Below the pieces are notes generated by a model. The model made no database searches. It was given only the letters and a program-made list of their open reading frames with translations, and was not told the origin of the DNA. A stretch of 60,983 bases of DNA. Source: Phycisphaeraceae bacterium. Lineage in GTDB: Bacteria; Planctomycetota; Phycisphaerae; Phycisphaerales; Phycisphaeraceae. This document shows, one piece after another, positions 53,228 through 60,983 of the stretch; position 1 is the stretch's first letter; each line of letters begins with the position of its first letter. Both the position numbers and the translations under genes were made by a program. The DNA lies in assembly GCA_020848195.1 (NCBI GenBank), contig JADLAP010000225.1:1-60983 (forward strand), read 5' to 3'.

Positions 53228-54195
53228 GCGATCCGATCCGCATTGCCTTCGTCGGCGCGGGCGAAGTGTCGATCCAGCACGCGCAGGCGATCCGTCGCTG
53301 CGGCGGCGTGGAGCTGGCCGGGCTGTGGAATCGCAGCCAGGACCGCGCCGAGCTGCGGGCAAAGGAGTTCGGCTGCAAAACCTATCCCACGGTGGAAGCG
53401 ATCATGGCGGACCCCGCGATCGACGCGGTGCTCGTGCTGACCAACCTCGAAACGCACTACAACTACGCGAAAATGGCTCTGAACGCCGGCAAACACGTGC
53501 TGGTGGAGAAGCCGGTGGACACGTGCGAAGCCCACATTCTCGCCCTGCGCGATCTGGCGAAGAGCAAGCGGCTTGTCTGCATGCCGGGTCACAATTACGT
53601 TTACGATCCCGGACTGATCCGCATCCGACGGATGATCGACGACGGCGCGCTGGGCCGCGTCACGTCCGTTCACGTGCTGTACAACATCGAACATGTCGAG
53701 TCGATCGCGGCACGATACCCCGGCGTAATCCGTCAGATCGCCACGCATCACGCGTACATCCTGCTCTACCTCGCCGGCAAGCCCGTGCGATTAAGCGCGT
53801 TCAAGGCGACGCTGCATTACCAGACGCTGGACCGGGAAGACATCGCCATGGTCAATCTGGAGCTTGAAAGCGGCGCGCTGGCGCATTTCACCGCGAGTTT
53901 CGCCGCGGATGATCACACAAGCGACCCGTGGACGGTGATGGTCAAAGTCCTCGGCACATCGGGCGGCGCGCGGTACACCTACCGAGACTGGGTGCAGTAC
54001 CAGCGCCGCGAGGCGCACTCGCAGGTGTATGCCGCATATCCCCTGAGCATCGAGCATGAAGTGGATCATTTCGTGAACCGCTGCATCCGCCTCGGCGAGC
54101 CGCCGCTGTCCACGCTCGATGACGCGCTGACGGCGTCGCAAATGGTCGAGGCGATGGAACGCTCCGCCGAAACGCATACGGTCGTGGAACTGTGA
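53224..54195 (+). CDS. Gfo/Idh/MocA-family oxidoreductase
   Basis: NAD(P)-dependent sugar dehydrogenase of 323 residues. The N-terminal Rossmann motif is IAFVGAGEVSIQHAQAIRRC and the family motif VLVEKPVDTCEAH contains the conserved Glu-Lys-Pro; a histidine-rich region (YPGVIRQIATHHAYILL) supplies the likely catalytic residues. The substrate is probably the sugar handled by RhaM, but it cannot be named. The stop codon abuts that of the convergent AraC gene with no gap, so no terminator fits between them. Confidence 0.88.
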   Translation: MSDPIRIAFVGAGEVSIQHAQAIRRCGGVELAGLWNRSQDRAELRAKEFGCKTYPTVEAIMADPAIDAVLVLTNLETHYNYAKMALNAGKHVLVEKPVDTCEAHILALRDLAKSKRLVCMPGHNYVYDPGLIRIRRMIDDGALGRVTSVHVLYNIEHVESIAARYPGVIRQIATHHAYILLYLAGKPVRLSAFKATLHYQTLDREDIAMVNLELESGALAHFTASFAADDHTSDPWTVMVKVLGTSGGARYTYRDWVQYQRREAHSQVYAAYPLSIEHEVDHFVNRCIRLGEPPLSTLDDALTASQMVEAMERSAETHTVVEL

Positions 54196-55062
54196 TCATC
54201 TTGGCCGGCACAGCCGAAGCTGTCGGTACTGGCTCGGCGACACGCCCATGGCGGCCTTGAACCGCGCGGAAAAGTGGAATTCATCGCAAAAACCGCACTG
54301 TCGCGCGATGCGCTTGAGCGGCAGACCAGTGGTGGGCAGCAGTTCGCAGGCGAGATCAATCTGCCGGCGGAAGAGATGGCGCGACGGCGTGATGCCGGTC
54401 AGCGCGGCGAACCGTTTGCGGTATCGGTCCAGCGAAAGGTTCATCTCGGCAGCCAGCTTGCCCAGTGAAATGCGCCTGTGCAGCGGCACGGCATTGAGCT
54501 GCGCCATGACGCGATCGAGCCAGCGCTGGTCATCCTCCCCAGCCGCGCCCACGCCGCCCGCGTGCACGATGTCCACCAGCAGTTCCTGCAACCGGCAGAC
54601 GCGACGGCAATCCGCCTGCACATCCGGCACGGAGGATGGACTGACGAGGCTGAGCATGCGGTGCAGCCAGGTGTCGATCGGCAACAGGCGATAAATCGGA
54701 TTAGCCGGCTGAAGCACGCCTGCGCCGCGCCAGGCGTCGAAGATCGCCCCGGCGTAGACGATCCACAATTCGCTCCAGTCGGTCTGTTCATCCGGGTTGT
54801 AGACGTACCCGTGGCCGGGAAACGTCAACAGCGCGTCGCCGGGTGTAAGCAGGCGGCTCAGGCCCGATTGGTCCGTGTACGCGGCCCGGCCTTCCAAGGC
54901 ATACACCAGCGCGTAGGTGTCCCAGTAGCGCATCGGCCCCGGCGGACGGCGAATGTGCAGGTGCAGCCCCGCCATGACGACCTGCCCCGGCCGGCTGATC
55001 GTCACCGGCCGCATCAGCGTGCCTTCGCATAAACCCTTAAGACAGGAAAGCGTCATGCCCAT
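54196..55062 (-). CDS. AraC-family transcriptional regulator
   Basis: Predicted sugar-responsive activator. The N-terminal half is an AraC-binding cupin (YALVYALEGRAAYTDQSG, LTPGDALLTFPGHGY). The C-terminal 100 residues have the two helix-turn-helix motifs: ISLGKLAAEMNLSLDRYRKRF and LPLKRIARQCGFCDEFHFSARF, ending MGVSPSQYR. The start could be ATG 55062, 55056 or, with a GAAGG in front, 55014. It is divergent from the first TIM-barrel-like gene (100 bases) and convergent with the Gfo/Idh gene, so it probably controls one or both arms of this sugar cluster. Confidence 0.88.
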   Translation of the reverse strand: MGMTLSCLKGLCEGTLMRPVTISRPGQVVMAGLHLHIRRPPGPMRYWDTYALVYALEGRAAYTDQSGLSRLLTPGDALLTFPGHGYVYNPDEQTDWSELWIVYAGAIFDAWRGAGVLQPANPIYRLLPIDTWLHRMLSLVSPSSVPDVQADCRRVCRLQELLVDIVHAGGVGAAGEDDQRWLDRVMAQLNAVPLHRRISLGKLAAEMNLSLDRYRKRFAALTGITPSRHLFRRQIDLACELLPTTGLPLKRIARQCGFCDEFHFSARFKAAMGVSPSQYRQLRLCRPR

Positions 55063-55162
55063 ATTCTACATGGAATAACCATTTGGTTCATTCACGCTTG
55101 TGATTGCGGAGGTTACATTCCGTCATATCACACAAATGGCTGTTTTGTGGAAGGATTCGACC

Positions 55163-57277
55163 ATGCCGCCGCTGGACTACCTCTCCCGTCACCGACGCCT
55201 GCTGCTGGACATGCACATCGGCGACTGGGATCCCCGCGCCTTGGCGCAGTACGACCCGAAGACGGCGGTGGACCTGTGGCATCGCGCGAACGTGAACGCC
55301 GCGATGTTCTACTGCCAGTCGCACCTGGGGCTGTGCTACTGGCCGACGCGCAGCGGGAAGATGCACGCGGGTCTGCGCGGCCGGGACATCGTGGGGGAAA
55401 CGCTTGAGCTTCTGCATGAGCGCGACATCGCGGCCTGCGGGTACTACAGCCTGATCTTCAACAACTGGGCGTTTCTGGAACATCCCGACTGGCGCATCGT
55501 GCCGGCGAAATATACCCATGAAACAGACCTGAAAGCGGCGTTCGAGAAGGAGCCGGGCCGGTATGGAACCTGCTGCCCGAATCACCCCGACTATCGCCGG
55601 TTCAGCGTGGAGCAGATCGGCGAACTGACGTCGGCCTATGCGTTCGACGCGTTTTTCTACGACATGACGTTCTGGCCCCGCGTGTGCGTGTGTCCGCAGT
55701 GCCGAAAGCGATTCCGCGAGGAAACAGGCCGGGAAATCCCGGAAACCGTGAACTGGCTGGACCCGTCCTGGTGCGCGTTTCAGGAAGCCAGGGATCGCTG
55801 GCTGATCGAATTCGCCGCGCTGATGACCCAAACCGTCAAGCAATCGCAGGACATTCCGGTCTATCACAACTTCGCCGCCGCCACGATCAACTGGTGGTAC
55901 GCGCCGCCGCTGGCCATCAGCGAGCACTACGACTTCCTCAGCGCCGACCTCTACGGCGGCGGCGAGGAAGGCCTTGTGGCGGCGAAGATGTTTCACAATC
56001 TCACGCGCCATCGGCCGCTGGAGCTGATGACCAGCCGGTGCTCGACCTGCTTCGAGCATGAACGCACCAAGAGCATGCACGAACTGCGGACGTACAGTTG
56101 CGGCGTGCTGGCGGAATCGGGCGCGATGCTGTTCATCGACGCGGTGAATCCGGAAGGCACGCTGACGCCGGCGTTTTACGACATGCTCGGCGAACTGTAC
56201 CGCGACCTGGCCCCCTACGAACCCCACCTCGGCGGCCGGCCGGTCGAGGATATCGCGATCTACCTCAGCGGCGAGTCACGCATGTCGTTCGCCGACAACG
56301 GCACGGAACTGGCGAAACTCGCCGGCGGCTCCGCTTCTCCGCATCGCAAAAGCGTCGAAGGATTCAGCCGGATTCTCAGCCGCCATCACCTGCCCTTCGG
56401 CATCATCACGCGCCGGCAACTCGGCGAACTGGATCGCTTCAAGCTGGTGATCGTACCTAACGCGCTGCGGATGGACCGCGCGGAAGCCGACGCGCTGCGC
56501 GACTATGTCCAACGCGGCGGCAAGCTGCTGGCCACGCGTTACACGTCGCTGACCGAAACGAGCGGCGTCCGCGGCGACGACTTCATGCTCGCCGACGTGT
56601 TCGGATGCCACTTCGCCGGCGACGATGTGAAATATGTGAATTACCTGCGATTCGACGATCCCGCGTTGCGGCAGTGCATCCACCCGCAGCGATATCTCAC
56701 CCATGACCTCAACGGCGGCCTGGGCATGATCCGCCTGAAGCCGCGGGCCGAGGGCGAGGTTCTGGGCCGGCTCACCACGATGGGTTATGACGAGCCGGGC
56801 ACGATCTTCAATAACCGTTGGATCAGCATCCACACCTGCCCGCCGTGGGAGGACACGCAGACGCCGGCGCTGGTCCGCAACGCTTTCGGCAAGGGCCGGT
56901 GCGTCTACATCGCCGCGGACATTGAAGGCGTCCACGCGCCGGCCAACGACCGTCTGCTGCTGCATCTGATCCGGGAATTATCCGGTGATTCCCTGTCATT
57001 TTCCGCCCAGACGCATCCCGGCGTGAGGATGACCGTGTTCGATCAGCCCGAGCGCAGCCGGTATCTCATCTCGCTGCTCAACGCGCAGGAAGCCGAGCCG
57101 GTGCTGCCTGTGCCGAACGTGACGTTCCAGCTTCGACCGCCGGCGGGGAAGCGGTTTTCCCGGATGATTTCCATACCGGACATGGCCGAAGCACCGTGCC
57201 GGATCGACAGCCGGGGCGCGATCGACGTCACGCTGCCGTCCCTGAATCTGCTGGCCATGTTCGCGGCCATGTACTGA
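55163..57277 (+). CDS. Glycoside-hydrolase-like TIM-barrel protein with CxCxxC motif (paralogue A)
   Basis: A 704-residue, probably cytoplasmic protein (no signal peptide). Residues about 15-350 look like a TIM barrel of the GH29/alpha-amylase-like type with YAFDAFFYDMTFWP placing an Asp at a catalytic position, immediately followed by Cys175-x-Cys177-x-x-Cys180 (VCVCPQCRKRF), a likely metal-binding loop. The next part (about 385-600) resembles a beta-galactosidase trimerisation (glutamine amidotransferase-like) domain: FKLVIVPNALRMDRAEADAL and YVQRGGKLLAT. A beta-sandwich ends the protein. The ATG at 55163 follows GGAAGGA. The substrate is unknown. It is related to the next gene. Confidence 0.75.
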   Translation: MPPLDYLSRHRRLLLDMHIGDWDPRALAQYDPKTAVDLWHRANVNAAMFYCQSHLGLCYWPTRSGKMHAGLRGRDIVGETLELLHERDIAACGYYSLIFNNWAFLEHPDWRIVPAKYTHETDLKAAFEKEPGRYGTCCPNHPDYRRFSVEQIGELTSAYAFDAFFYDMTFWPRVCVCPQCRKRFREETGREIPETVNWLDPSWCAFQEARDRWLIEFAALMTQTVKQSQDIPVYHNFAAATINWWYAPPLAISEHYDFLSADLYGGGEEGLVAAKMFHNLTRHRPLELMTSRCSTCFEHERTKSMHELRTYSCGVLAESGAMLFIDAVNPEGTLTPAFYDMLGELYRDLAPYEPHLGGRPVEDIAIYLSGESRMSFADNGTELAKLAGGSASPHRKSVEGFSRILSRHHLPFGIITRRQLGELDRFKLVIVPNALRMDRAEADALRDYVQRGGKLLATRYTSLTETSGVRGDDFMLADVFGCHFAGDDVKYVNYLRFDDPALRQCIHPQRYLTHDLNGGLGMIRLKPRAEGEVLGRLTTMGYDEPGTIFNNRWISIHTCPPWEDTQTPALVRNAFGKGRCVYIAADIEGVHAPANDRLLLHLIRELSGDSLSFSAQTHPGVRMTVFDQPERSRYLISLLNAQEAEPVLPVPNVTFQLRPPAGKRFSRMISIPDMAEAPCRIDSRGAIDVTLPSLNLLAMFAAMY

Positions 57278-57303
57278 ACATCCCATTGGAAAGCATGTGA
57301 ACC

Positions 57304-59343
57304 ATGAGCCACACCGCTAAGGACTGGCTGTCCGCAAGCCGCTTCAATCTGCTGGTGGATTACTATCCTGAAGTGTCGTTTCGGCCCTACGGCTCCGGCA
57401 TCGACGAAGCCCAGGCGGTGGACATGCTTCGCCGGCTGGACCTGGGCTACATCTGCGTCTACGCCAAGGGCCACGGCGGATACACCACGTTCCGTTCCAG
57501 CCTGCACACCGAGCATCTGATGCTCGCGCAGGATATGCCCGCGCTGTTCCGCCATGCGACGCGGAAGACCGGCACGAAGCTGGTGCTGTACTACAGCGGC
57601 CTGCTCGACGGCGTGGCGGCGATCCGTCATCCGGACTGGACCATGCTCAATGACCAAGGGGAAAAGTACGCGTATTTCCCCGATTTCCCCCACATGAAGG
57701 CCATGGGCGTCTGTCCGCACAGCGACTATTTCGATCAGTGGGTCAGCGTGCATCTGGCGGAGATGTTCAGCCGGTACGAGCCGGACGGCATCTGGGTGGA
57801 CGGCGACTGGCCCGGGCCTTGCCATTGTCCGCGCTGCCTGGCGAAGTTCAGCGAGCGGACGGGATGGACGGGCACGCTGTCCGATCTGCGCCAGCGCGAG
57901 GGCTTTGCCCGGCAATACAGTTCGTTCTGGATCGGCGTGCTGGCGACATGGCGACAACGGTTCCGTGCGCTGGTCCAATCGCTCAAGTCCGATTGCGCGT
58001 ACAGCGCGGGCAACGTCAGCGCGCGGCGACAGTTCGCCGGCGCGTTCGACTGGCGATCCGGGGATTTCTTTTCGCCCGGCATGTTCCGGCTGAACGACAT
58101 CGCCCGGATGATGCGCTGGTACGCCACGCTGGACACGCCGTATGACGCCTATGTGTGCGACACGAAATTCACGCATTTCAAGCCGAAAACGCGCAGCCGG
58201 ACGAAGACGGTCCAGCGCATGATGCAGGAAGCGGCAACAGTCGGCGCGAGCGGCGGCGCGGTGGGCTACTGGACCTATCCGCTGGGCAACGGGGCGATGA
58301 TCCCGTCGCGGGTCGCCATCGCGGAGCAGGTGAGGCATTTCGTGCGTCAGCGCGAACCGGTGTGGCGCGACGTGAAGATCGTGCCGTGGACGCTGATCGT
58401 CGCGGCGGAGACGCATGGTTCCGCGCTGGGAAGCGCGGCCCTTGCCGGCGCGCACATGGCGATGGCGGCCCTGCATCGTTCGCCGCGGATTTCCGATGAA
58501 TCGATTCTGACGCAGCCCGTGCCGGATCGCCTGATCGTGCTGCCGGAGTCGCCGAAGCTGGACGACGCCACGGTCGATGCGCTGGAAGCGCATCTGCGCC
58601 GAGGCGGAAGTGTGCTGGCCAGTGGACCGGAACTGCTGCACAGTCCTCGCTATCGTCAATTGCTTGGCGTCGGAGACGCGAGCTTCGGCAAGGTTCACGA
58701 TGGCTTTGTGCTCACCCGCGCGACGCGCGAGCCGGTGGGCATCGACGGCGACTGGAACCAGCTTGAGCTGCGTGAAGCGAAGGAACTGTATCCGCTGCTT
58801 TTGCCGTGGGACGACCACAATCCAGAGGCGGCGGGGATGACCAACAGTTGGCCGATGCACGGGCAGCTCGACGAAACGCAACCGGAATCAGCGGGTTTCG
58901 CGGCGGCGGTGATCCGCGAATGCGGGCCGGGCCGCATCATTCACGTGAACACCAGCCTGTTCACGCGGTACGTTCATCTCGGTGATGTGGCCATGCTGCG
59001 CTGGATGCGCGAACTGGTGGACGAACTGGACGACCAGCCGCTGCTGACGACCGACGCGCCGTCGTGGGTGGACATGACGGTGCAGCGACAGGGCGACCGG
59101 CTGCTCATCCAGGTGGTGAATACGAATCCGGGGCGCGATCTTTCGCTGCTGGGCGGCGAGGATCACTGGGTGGATGAGATTCCGGAAGTTGGACCGTATG
59201 AGGCGCGAGTGCGGATGCCGGAGAAACCTCGGCGCGTGACGTGGGAGCCGGCGGGAACGGTGCTGGCGTTCACTTATGACCAAGGCGTGGCGAGGATCGA
59301 GATTCCTCGCGTGCATATTCACGGGTGCGTGGTGGTGGCGTAA
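57304..59343 (+). CDS. Glycoside-hydrolase-like TIM-barrel protein with CxCxxC motif (paralogue B)
   Basis: A 679-residue relative of the preceding gene, 26 bases downstream and surely co-transcribed. The barrel ends in YEPDGIWVDGDWPGPCHCPRC, written here as two overlapping motifs: WVDGDW with a likely catalytic Asp, and Cys173-x-Cys175-x-x-Cys178, at almost the same residue number as paralogue A. The middle domain repeats the trimerisation-like pattern (DRLIVLPESPKLDDATVDAL, RRGGSVLASGP). The C-terminus is a beta-sandwich. Two different substrates or a two-subunit enzyme are both possible. No signal peptide is visible. Confidence 0.75.
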   Translation: MSHTAKDWLSASRFNLLVDYYPEVSFRPYGSGIDEAQAVDMLRRLDLGYICVYAKGHGGYTTFRSSLHTEHLMLAQDMPALFRHATRKTGTKLVLYYSGLLDGVAAIRHPDWTMLNDQGEKYAYFPDFPHMKAMGVCPHSDYFDQWVSVHLAEMFSRYEPDGIWVDGDWPGPCHCPRCLAKFSERTGWTGTLSDLRQREGFARQYSSFWIGVLATWRQRFRALVQSLKSDCAYSAGNVSARRQFAGAFDWRSGDFFSPGMFRLNDIARMMRWYATLDTPYDAYVCDTKFTHFKPKTRSRTKTVQRMMQEAATVGASGGAVGYWTYPLGNGAMIPSRVAIAEQVRHFVRQREPVWRDVKIVPWTLIVAAETHGSALGSAALAGAHMAMAALHRSPRISDESILTQPVPDRLIVLPESPKLDDATVDALEAHLRRGGSVLASGPELLHSPRYRQLLGVGDASFGKVHDGFVLTRATREPVGIDGDWNQLELREAKELYPLLLPWDDHNPEAAGMTNSWPMHGQLDETQPESAGFAAAVIRECGPGRIIHVNTSLFTRYVHLGDVAMLRWMRELVDELDDQPLLTTDAPSWVDMTVQRQGDRLLIQVVNTNPGRDLSLLGGEDHWVDEIPEVGPYEARVRMPEKPRRVTWEPAGTVLAFTYDQGVARIEIPRVHIHGCVVVA

Positions 59344-59377
59344 GCGCATCGAAAACAGGGAAGTGAAACGAGACAAA

Positions 59378-59470
59378 CCGCGACGGTGTCGCGGCGTGAA
59401 ATCGCATGGTGGCGATGTTGTCGCAATGTACGAATCATCCGCGACGGTGTCGCGGCATGACATTGCATGG
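59378..59470. repeat. Second hairpin doublet in a convergent gap
   Basis: CCGCGACGGTGTCGCGG, a 7-bp hairpin with a three-base loop, occurs at 59378-59394 and 59439-59455; the repeats continue to about 32 bases each with GTGAAATCGCATGG/ATGACATTGCATGG. Between them a degenerate third copy (TGGCGATGTTGTCGCAATG) is visible. As at 36274, the doublet fills a gap between two convergent genes, here paralogue B and the sigma factor. Confidence 0.85.
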
Positions 59471-59491
59471 GCATATCGATGCTTTTGCTGG

Positions 59492-60310
59492 TCAATCCTG
59501 CTCTTCGCTGAGTTCCTGGTCGCGGTGCTGAAGCTGCGCCTTGAGCCTTGCGAGGATGGAACTGTGCATCTGGCTGACGCGGGACTCGGAGAGGTCGAGG
59601 GTCATGCCGATTTCCTTCATCGTCATTTCCTCGTAGTAGTAGAGGATGAGGATGAGTCGTTCGGCACGGGAGAGGCCCTTGGTGATCAGATCCTTGAGGT
59701 CGCGTTGCTGGGCGGTGTTGGAGGGATTGATCTGTCGCGTGTCTTCGAGGACGTCGATTTCGCGGACGTCCTTGTTGGAATCGGTTTCAAACCATTTGCG
59801 TGAGAGGCTGACGACACCGACGGCACCGGAGTCCTTGCGGATTTTGCTGAAATCCTCCATGGACATTTTGAGTTTGCCGGCGATTTCGTTTTCGGTGGGT
59901 TTGCGGCCGAGTTCCATCTGGAGGCTTTTGCGTGCCTGCTCGACCTGGCCGGAGCGTGCGCGGACGAGACGTGGAACCCAGTCCATGGATCGGAGTTCAT
60001 CGAGGATGGCGCCGCGGATACGTGGCGCGCAGTAGGTTTCAAACTTGACGCCGCGGGTGGTGTCGAAGGCGTCGATGGCGTCCATGAGTCCGAAGATGCC
60101 GGCGGACATGAGGTCTTCGACATCGACCTCATCGGGCAGCTTGGAATGGATGCGTTCGGCGTTGTACTTGACCAGCGGCAGGAACCGCTCGACGAGCCGG
60201 TTGCGAAGTTCCTCGCCGCCGACGCGTTTGTATTCCGCCCACACTTCCTCGATCGGTCGGGTGTCCACCTGAGTGACGGACGGCCCCTCGTGTGATTTCA
60301 GTTTCCCCAT
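59492..60310 (-). CDS. fliA: FliA/WhiG-type RNA polymerase sigma factor
   Basis: Sigma-28-type factor that directs flagellar and related promoters. The 272-residue protein has region 2 (FLPLVKYNAERIHSKLPDEV, VEDLMSAGIFGLMDAIDAFD, FETYCAPRIRGAILDELR), region 3 (ARKSLQMELGRKPTENEIAGKL) and region 4 with the helix-turn-helix MTMKEIGMTLDLSESRVSQM. DWVPRLVR and the ILDELRSMDW phrase are typical of FliA/WhiG. The ATG at 60310 follows AAGGAG. Upstream on the same strand are a small membrane protein and the end of a likely flhG, the usual order flhF-flhG-fliA. Confidence 0.92.
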   Translation of the reverse strand: MGKLKSHEGPSVTQVDTRPIEEVWAEYKRVGGEELRNRLVERFLPLVKYNAERIHSKLPDEVDVEDLMSAGIFGLMDAIDAFDTTRGVKFETYCAPRIRGAILDELRSMDWVPRLVRARSGQVEQARKSLQMELGRKPTENEIAGKLKMSMEDFSKIRKDSGAVGVVSLSRKWFETDSNKDVREIDVLEDTRQINPSNTAQQRDLKDLITKGLSRAERLILILYYYEEMTMKEIGMTLDLSESRVSQMHSSILARLKAQLQHRDQELSEEQD

Positions 60311-60351
60311 GGTCTGCTCCTTGACCGACACGACCGACCCATCACCTCACG

Positions 60352-60684
60352 TCAGACGTTCGCCGCCGAAGACGTCGCAACGCCATTTGCGTTGTCCGCC
60401 CCGGCCGGCGTGCTTGACACAGTTTCAGAATCATCGCCTTCGGTTGCTGCCGGCGGATGATAGTCCGGCGGAATGGGATTCGCTTTTTTGTATGCGATGA
60501 TCTGACGATCCACCGTGGACTGCGCGACGCCGCCGATCACGCGACCGACGATCCAGCAGACAACCATGATCATCAGCGCGCGCTTGATAACCACCGTCGT
60601 GGAGTTGCTCACCATCACTCCAATGACAACGGCGCTGGCAAAGCCAATCAACGCGAAACAGGTTGCAATGATTTTCGCAGGAAT
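60352..60684 (-). CDS. Small membrane protein in the flhG-fliA interval, possibly with ATT start
   Basis: About 110 residues with two membrane helices (FALIGFASAVVIGVMVSNS and RALMIMVVCWIVGRVIGG), then an Ala/Thr-rich acidic tail. Function unknown. Only TTG 60651 is a standard start, but it lies inside the first helix and has no ribosome binding site. An ATT at 60684 would give the well-formed N-terminus IPAKIIATCFALIGF and has AAGGGAG about nine bases upstream, so a non-standard ATT start is possible. Similar small proteins are found between flhG and fliA in some planctomycetes as far as I recall; not certain. Confidence 0.55.
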   Translation of the reverse strand: MPAKIIATCFALIGFASAVVIGVMVSNSTTVVIKRALMIMVVCWIVGRVIGGVAQSTVDRQIIAYKKANPIPPDYHPPAATEGDDSETVSSTPAGADNANGVATSSAANV

Positions 60685-60830
60685 CGCTGAGCACTCCCTT
60701 GCCCAGACGCGCCAGTCCGTTGGGAATGAATATAGGCGATTACCATGTCGCTGTGAAGAGGTTCGAGGCGCAAAAAAGCGGAAATATCGATTCTATGCAC
60801 ACTTTCTCCACAATCGCGCGGGACGTGGAA

Positions 60831-60983
60831 TCATGAACCGGATTTCCGGACTCCGAACCATTGCCCCATGCGGCGCCACAGTCCATCGCCGCGCGGCACG
60901 TCCGCCACGCGCCGCATCCGCCGGGCCACCGGTGCAATGGCCTGCGCCGCGGCGCTGCGGCTGTCCTCAAGCATCAGCGGACA
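60831..60983 (-). CDS. C-terminus of a probable FlhG/FleN-type ATPase (partial)
   Basis: The minus strand is open from the right edge for 50 codons to a TGA at 60831. It reads CPLMLEDSRSAAAQAIAPVARRM, split here as PLMLEDSRSAAAQAIAPVA and the following basic stretch, which resembles the end of MinD/FlhG-like ATPases (P-x-x-x-x-x-S-x-A-x-x-A-I-x-x-x-A). Its place two genes before fliA supports FlhG. The fragment is too short for proof; any other P-loop family member ending this way would fit. Confidence 0.45.
   Translation of the reverse strand, partial: CPLMLEDSRSAAAQAIAPVARRMRRVADVPRGDGLWRRMGQWFGVRKSGS

Overview
The window is GC-rich bacterial DNA that most resembles a planctomycete (phylum Planctomycetota); the class cannot be set from sequence alone. 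Four things point there: methanofuran-type C1 cofactor biosynthesis genes in a bacterium, an exosortase fused to an EpsI-like domain beside exopolysaccharide genes, a giant exported protein with an N-terminal LExRxLL-type motif plus CARDB, TolB-like propeller and dockerin-like regions, and many sugar-active enzymes. I saw no tRNA, rRNA or CRISPR array.

Layout. 1-1.1 kb: a partial succinate dehydrogenase membrane subunit and a DUF1844 protein (both minus). 1.4-6.8 kb: a C1-cofactor cluster (RimK-like ATP-grasp ligase, CitG-like protein, MfnD-, MfnF- and MfnE-like genes, then MfnB convergent on the minus strand), with truD coupled to mfnB. 8.3-10.4 kb: ilvE, a STAS antagonist, an RsbW-like kinase and a HEAT-like lipoprotein. 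10.6-12.1 kb: an IS4/Tn5-type insertion sequence with a broken transposase. 12.3-17.2 kb: an SDR-like protein, a beta-helix protein, a small conserved protein and an IS982-type remnant. 17.3-29.5 kb (minus): an envelope polysaccharide locus with a WecA-like initiator, a Wzc-like protein lacking its Walker A lysine, a 1493-residue TPR protein, exosortase-EpsI and a Wza-like exporter. 29.9-38.4 kb: GH95-like and GH94-like enzymes, a UroD-family methyltransferase, a yeast-type cytosine deaminase, an alpha/beta hydrolase and PdxH. 39.0-48.8 kb: a two-subunit ABC exporter with HlyD adaptor, then the giant exported protein. 48.8-51.7 kb: small envelope proteins and an AAA+ sigma-54-type regulator with an AT-rich promoter. 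51.8-59.3 kb: a deoxy-sugar-type cluster (Ldh, RhaM, Gfo/Idh, AraC, two paralogous TIM-barrel-like proteins). 59.5 kb to the end: a FliA/WhiG sigma factor, a small membrane protein and the 3' end of a probable FlhG, suggesting a motility locus continues beyond the window.

How the parts may work together. The C1 genes probably build and extend a methanofuran-like carrier for formaldehyde oxidation or detoxification. The exosortase locus probably makes a surface polysaccharide to which sorted proteins are attached. The ABC/HlyD exporter may secrete the giant protein beside it. The right-hand sugar cluster is probably induced by an L-rhamnose- or L-fucose-type compound through the AraC regulator.

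A recurring extra layer is small repeats. There are nested inverted-repeat elements with the same two-shell design but different sequences (5.3 and 8.1 kb), a related simpler one (43.9 kb), paired hairpins in convergent intergenic gaps (36.3 and 59.4 kb), a palindrome embedded in a coding region (2.05 kb), and a short GC-rich repeat near sugar-enzyme genes (30.4, 33.9 and 38.5 kb).
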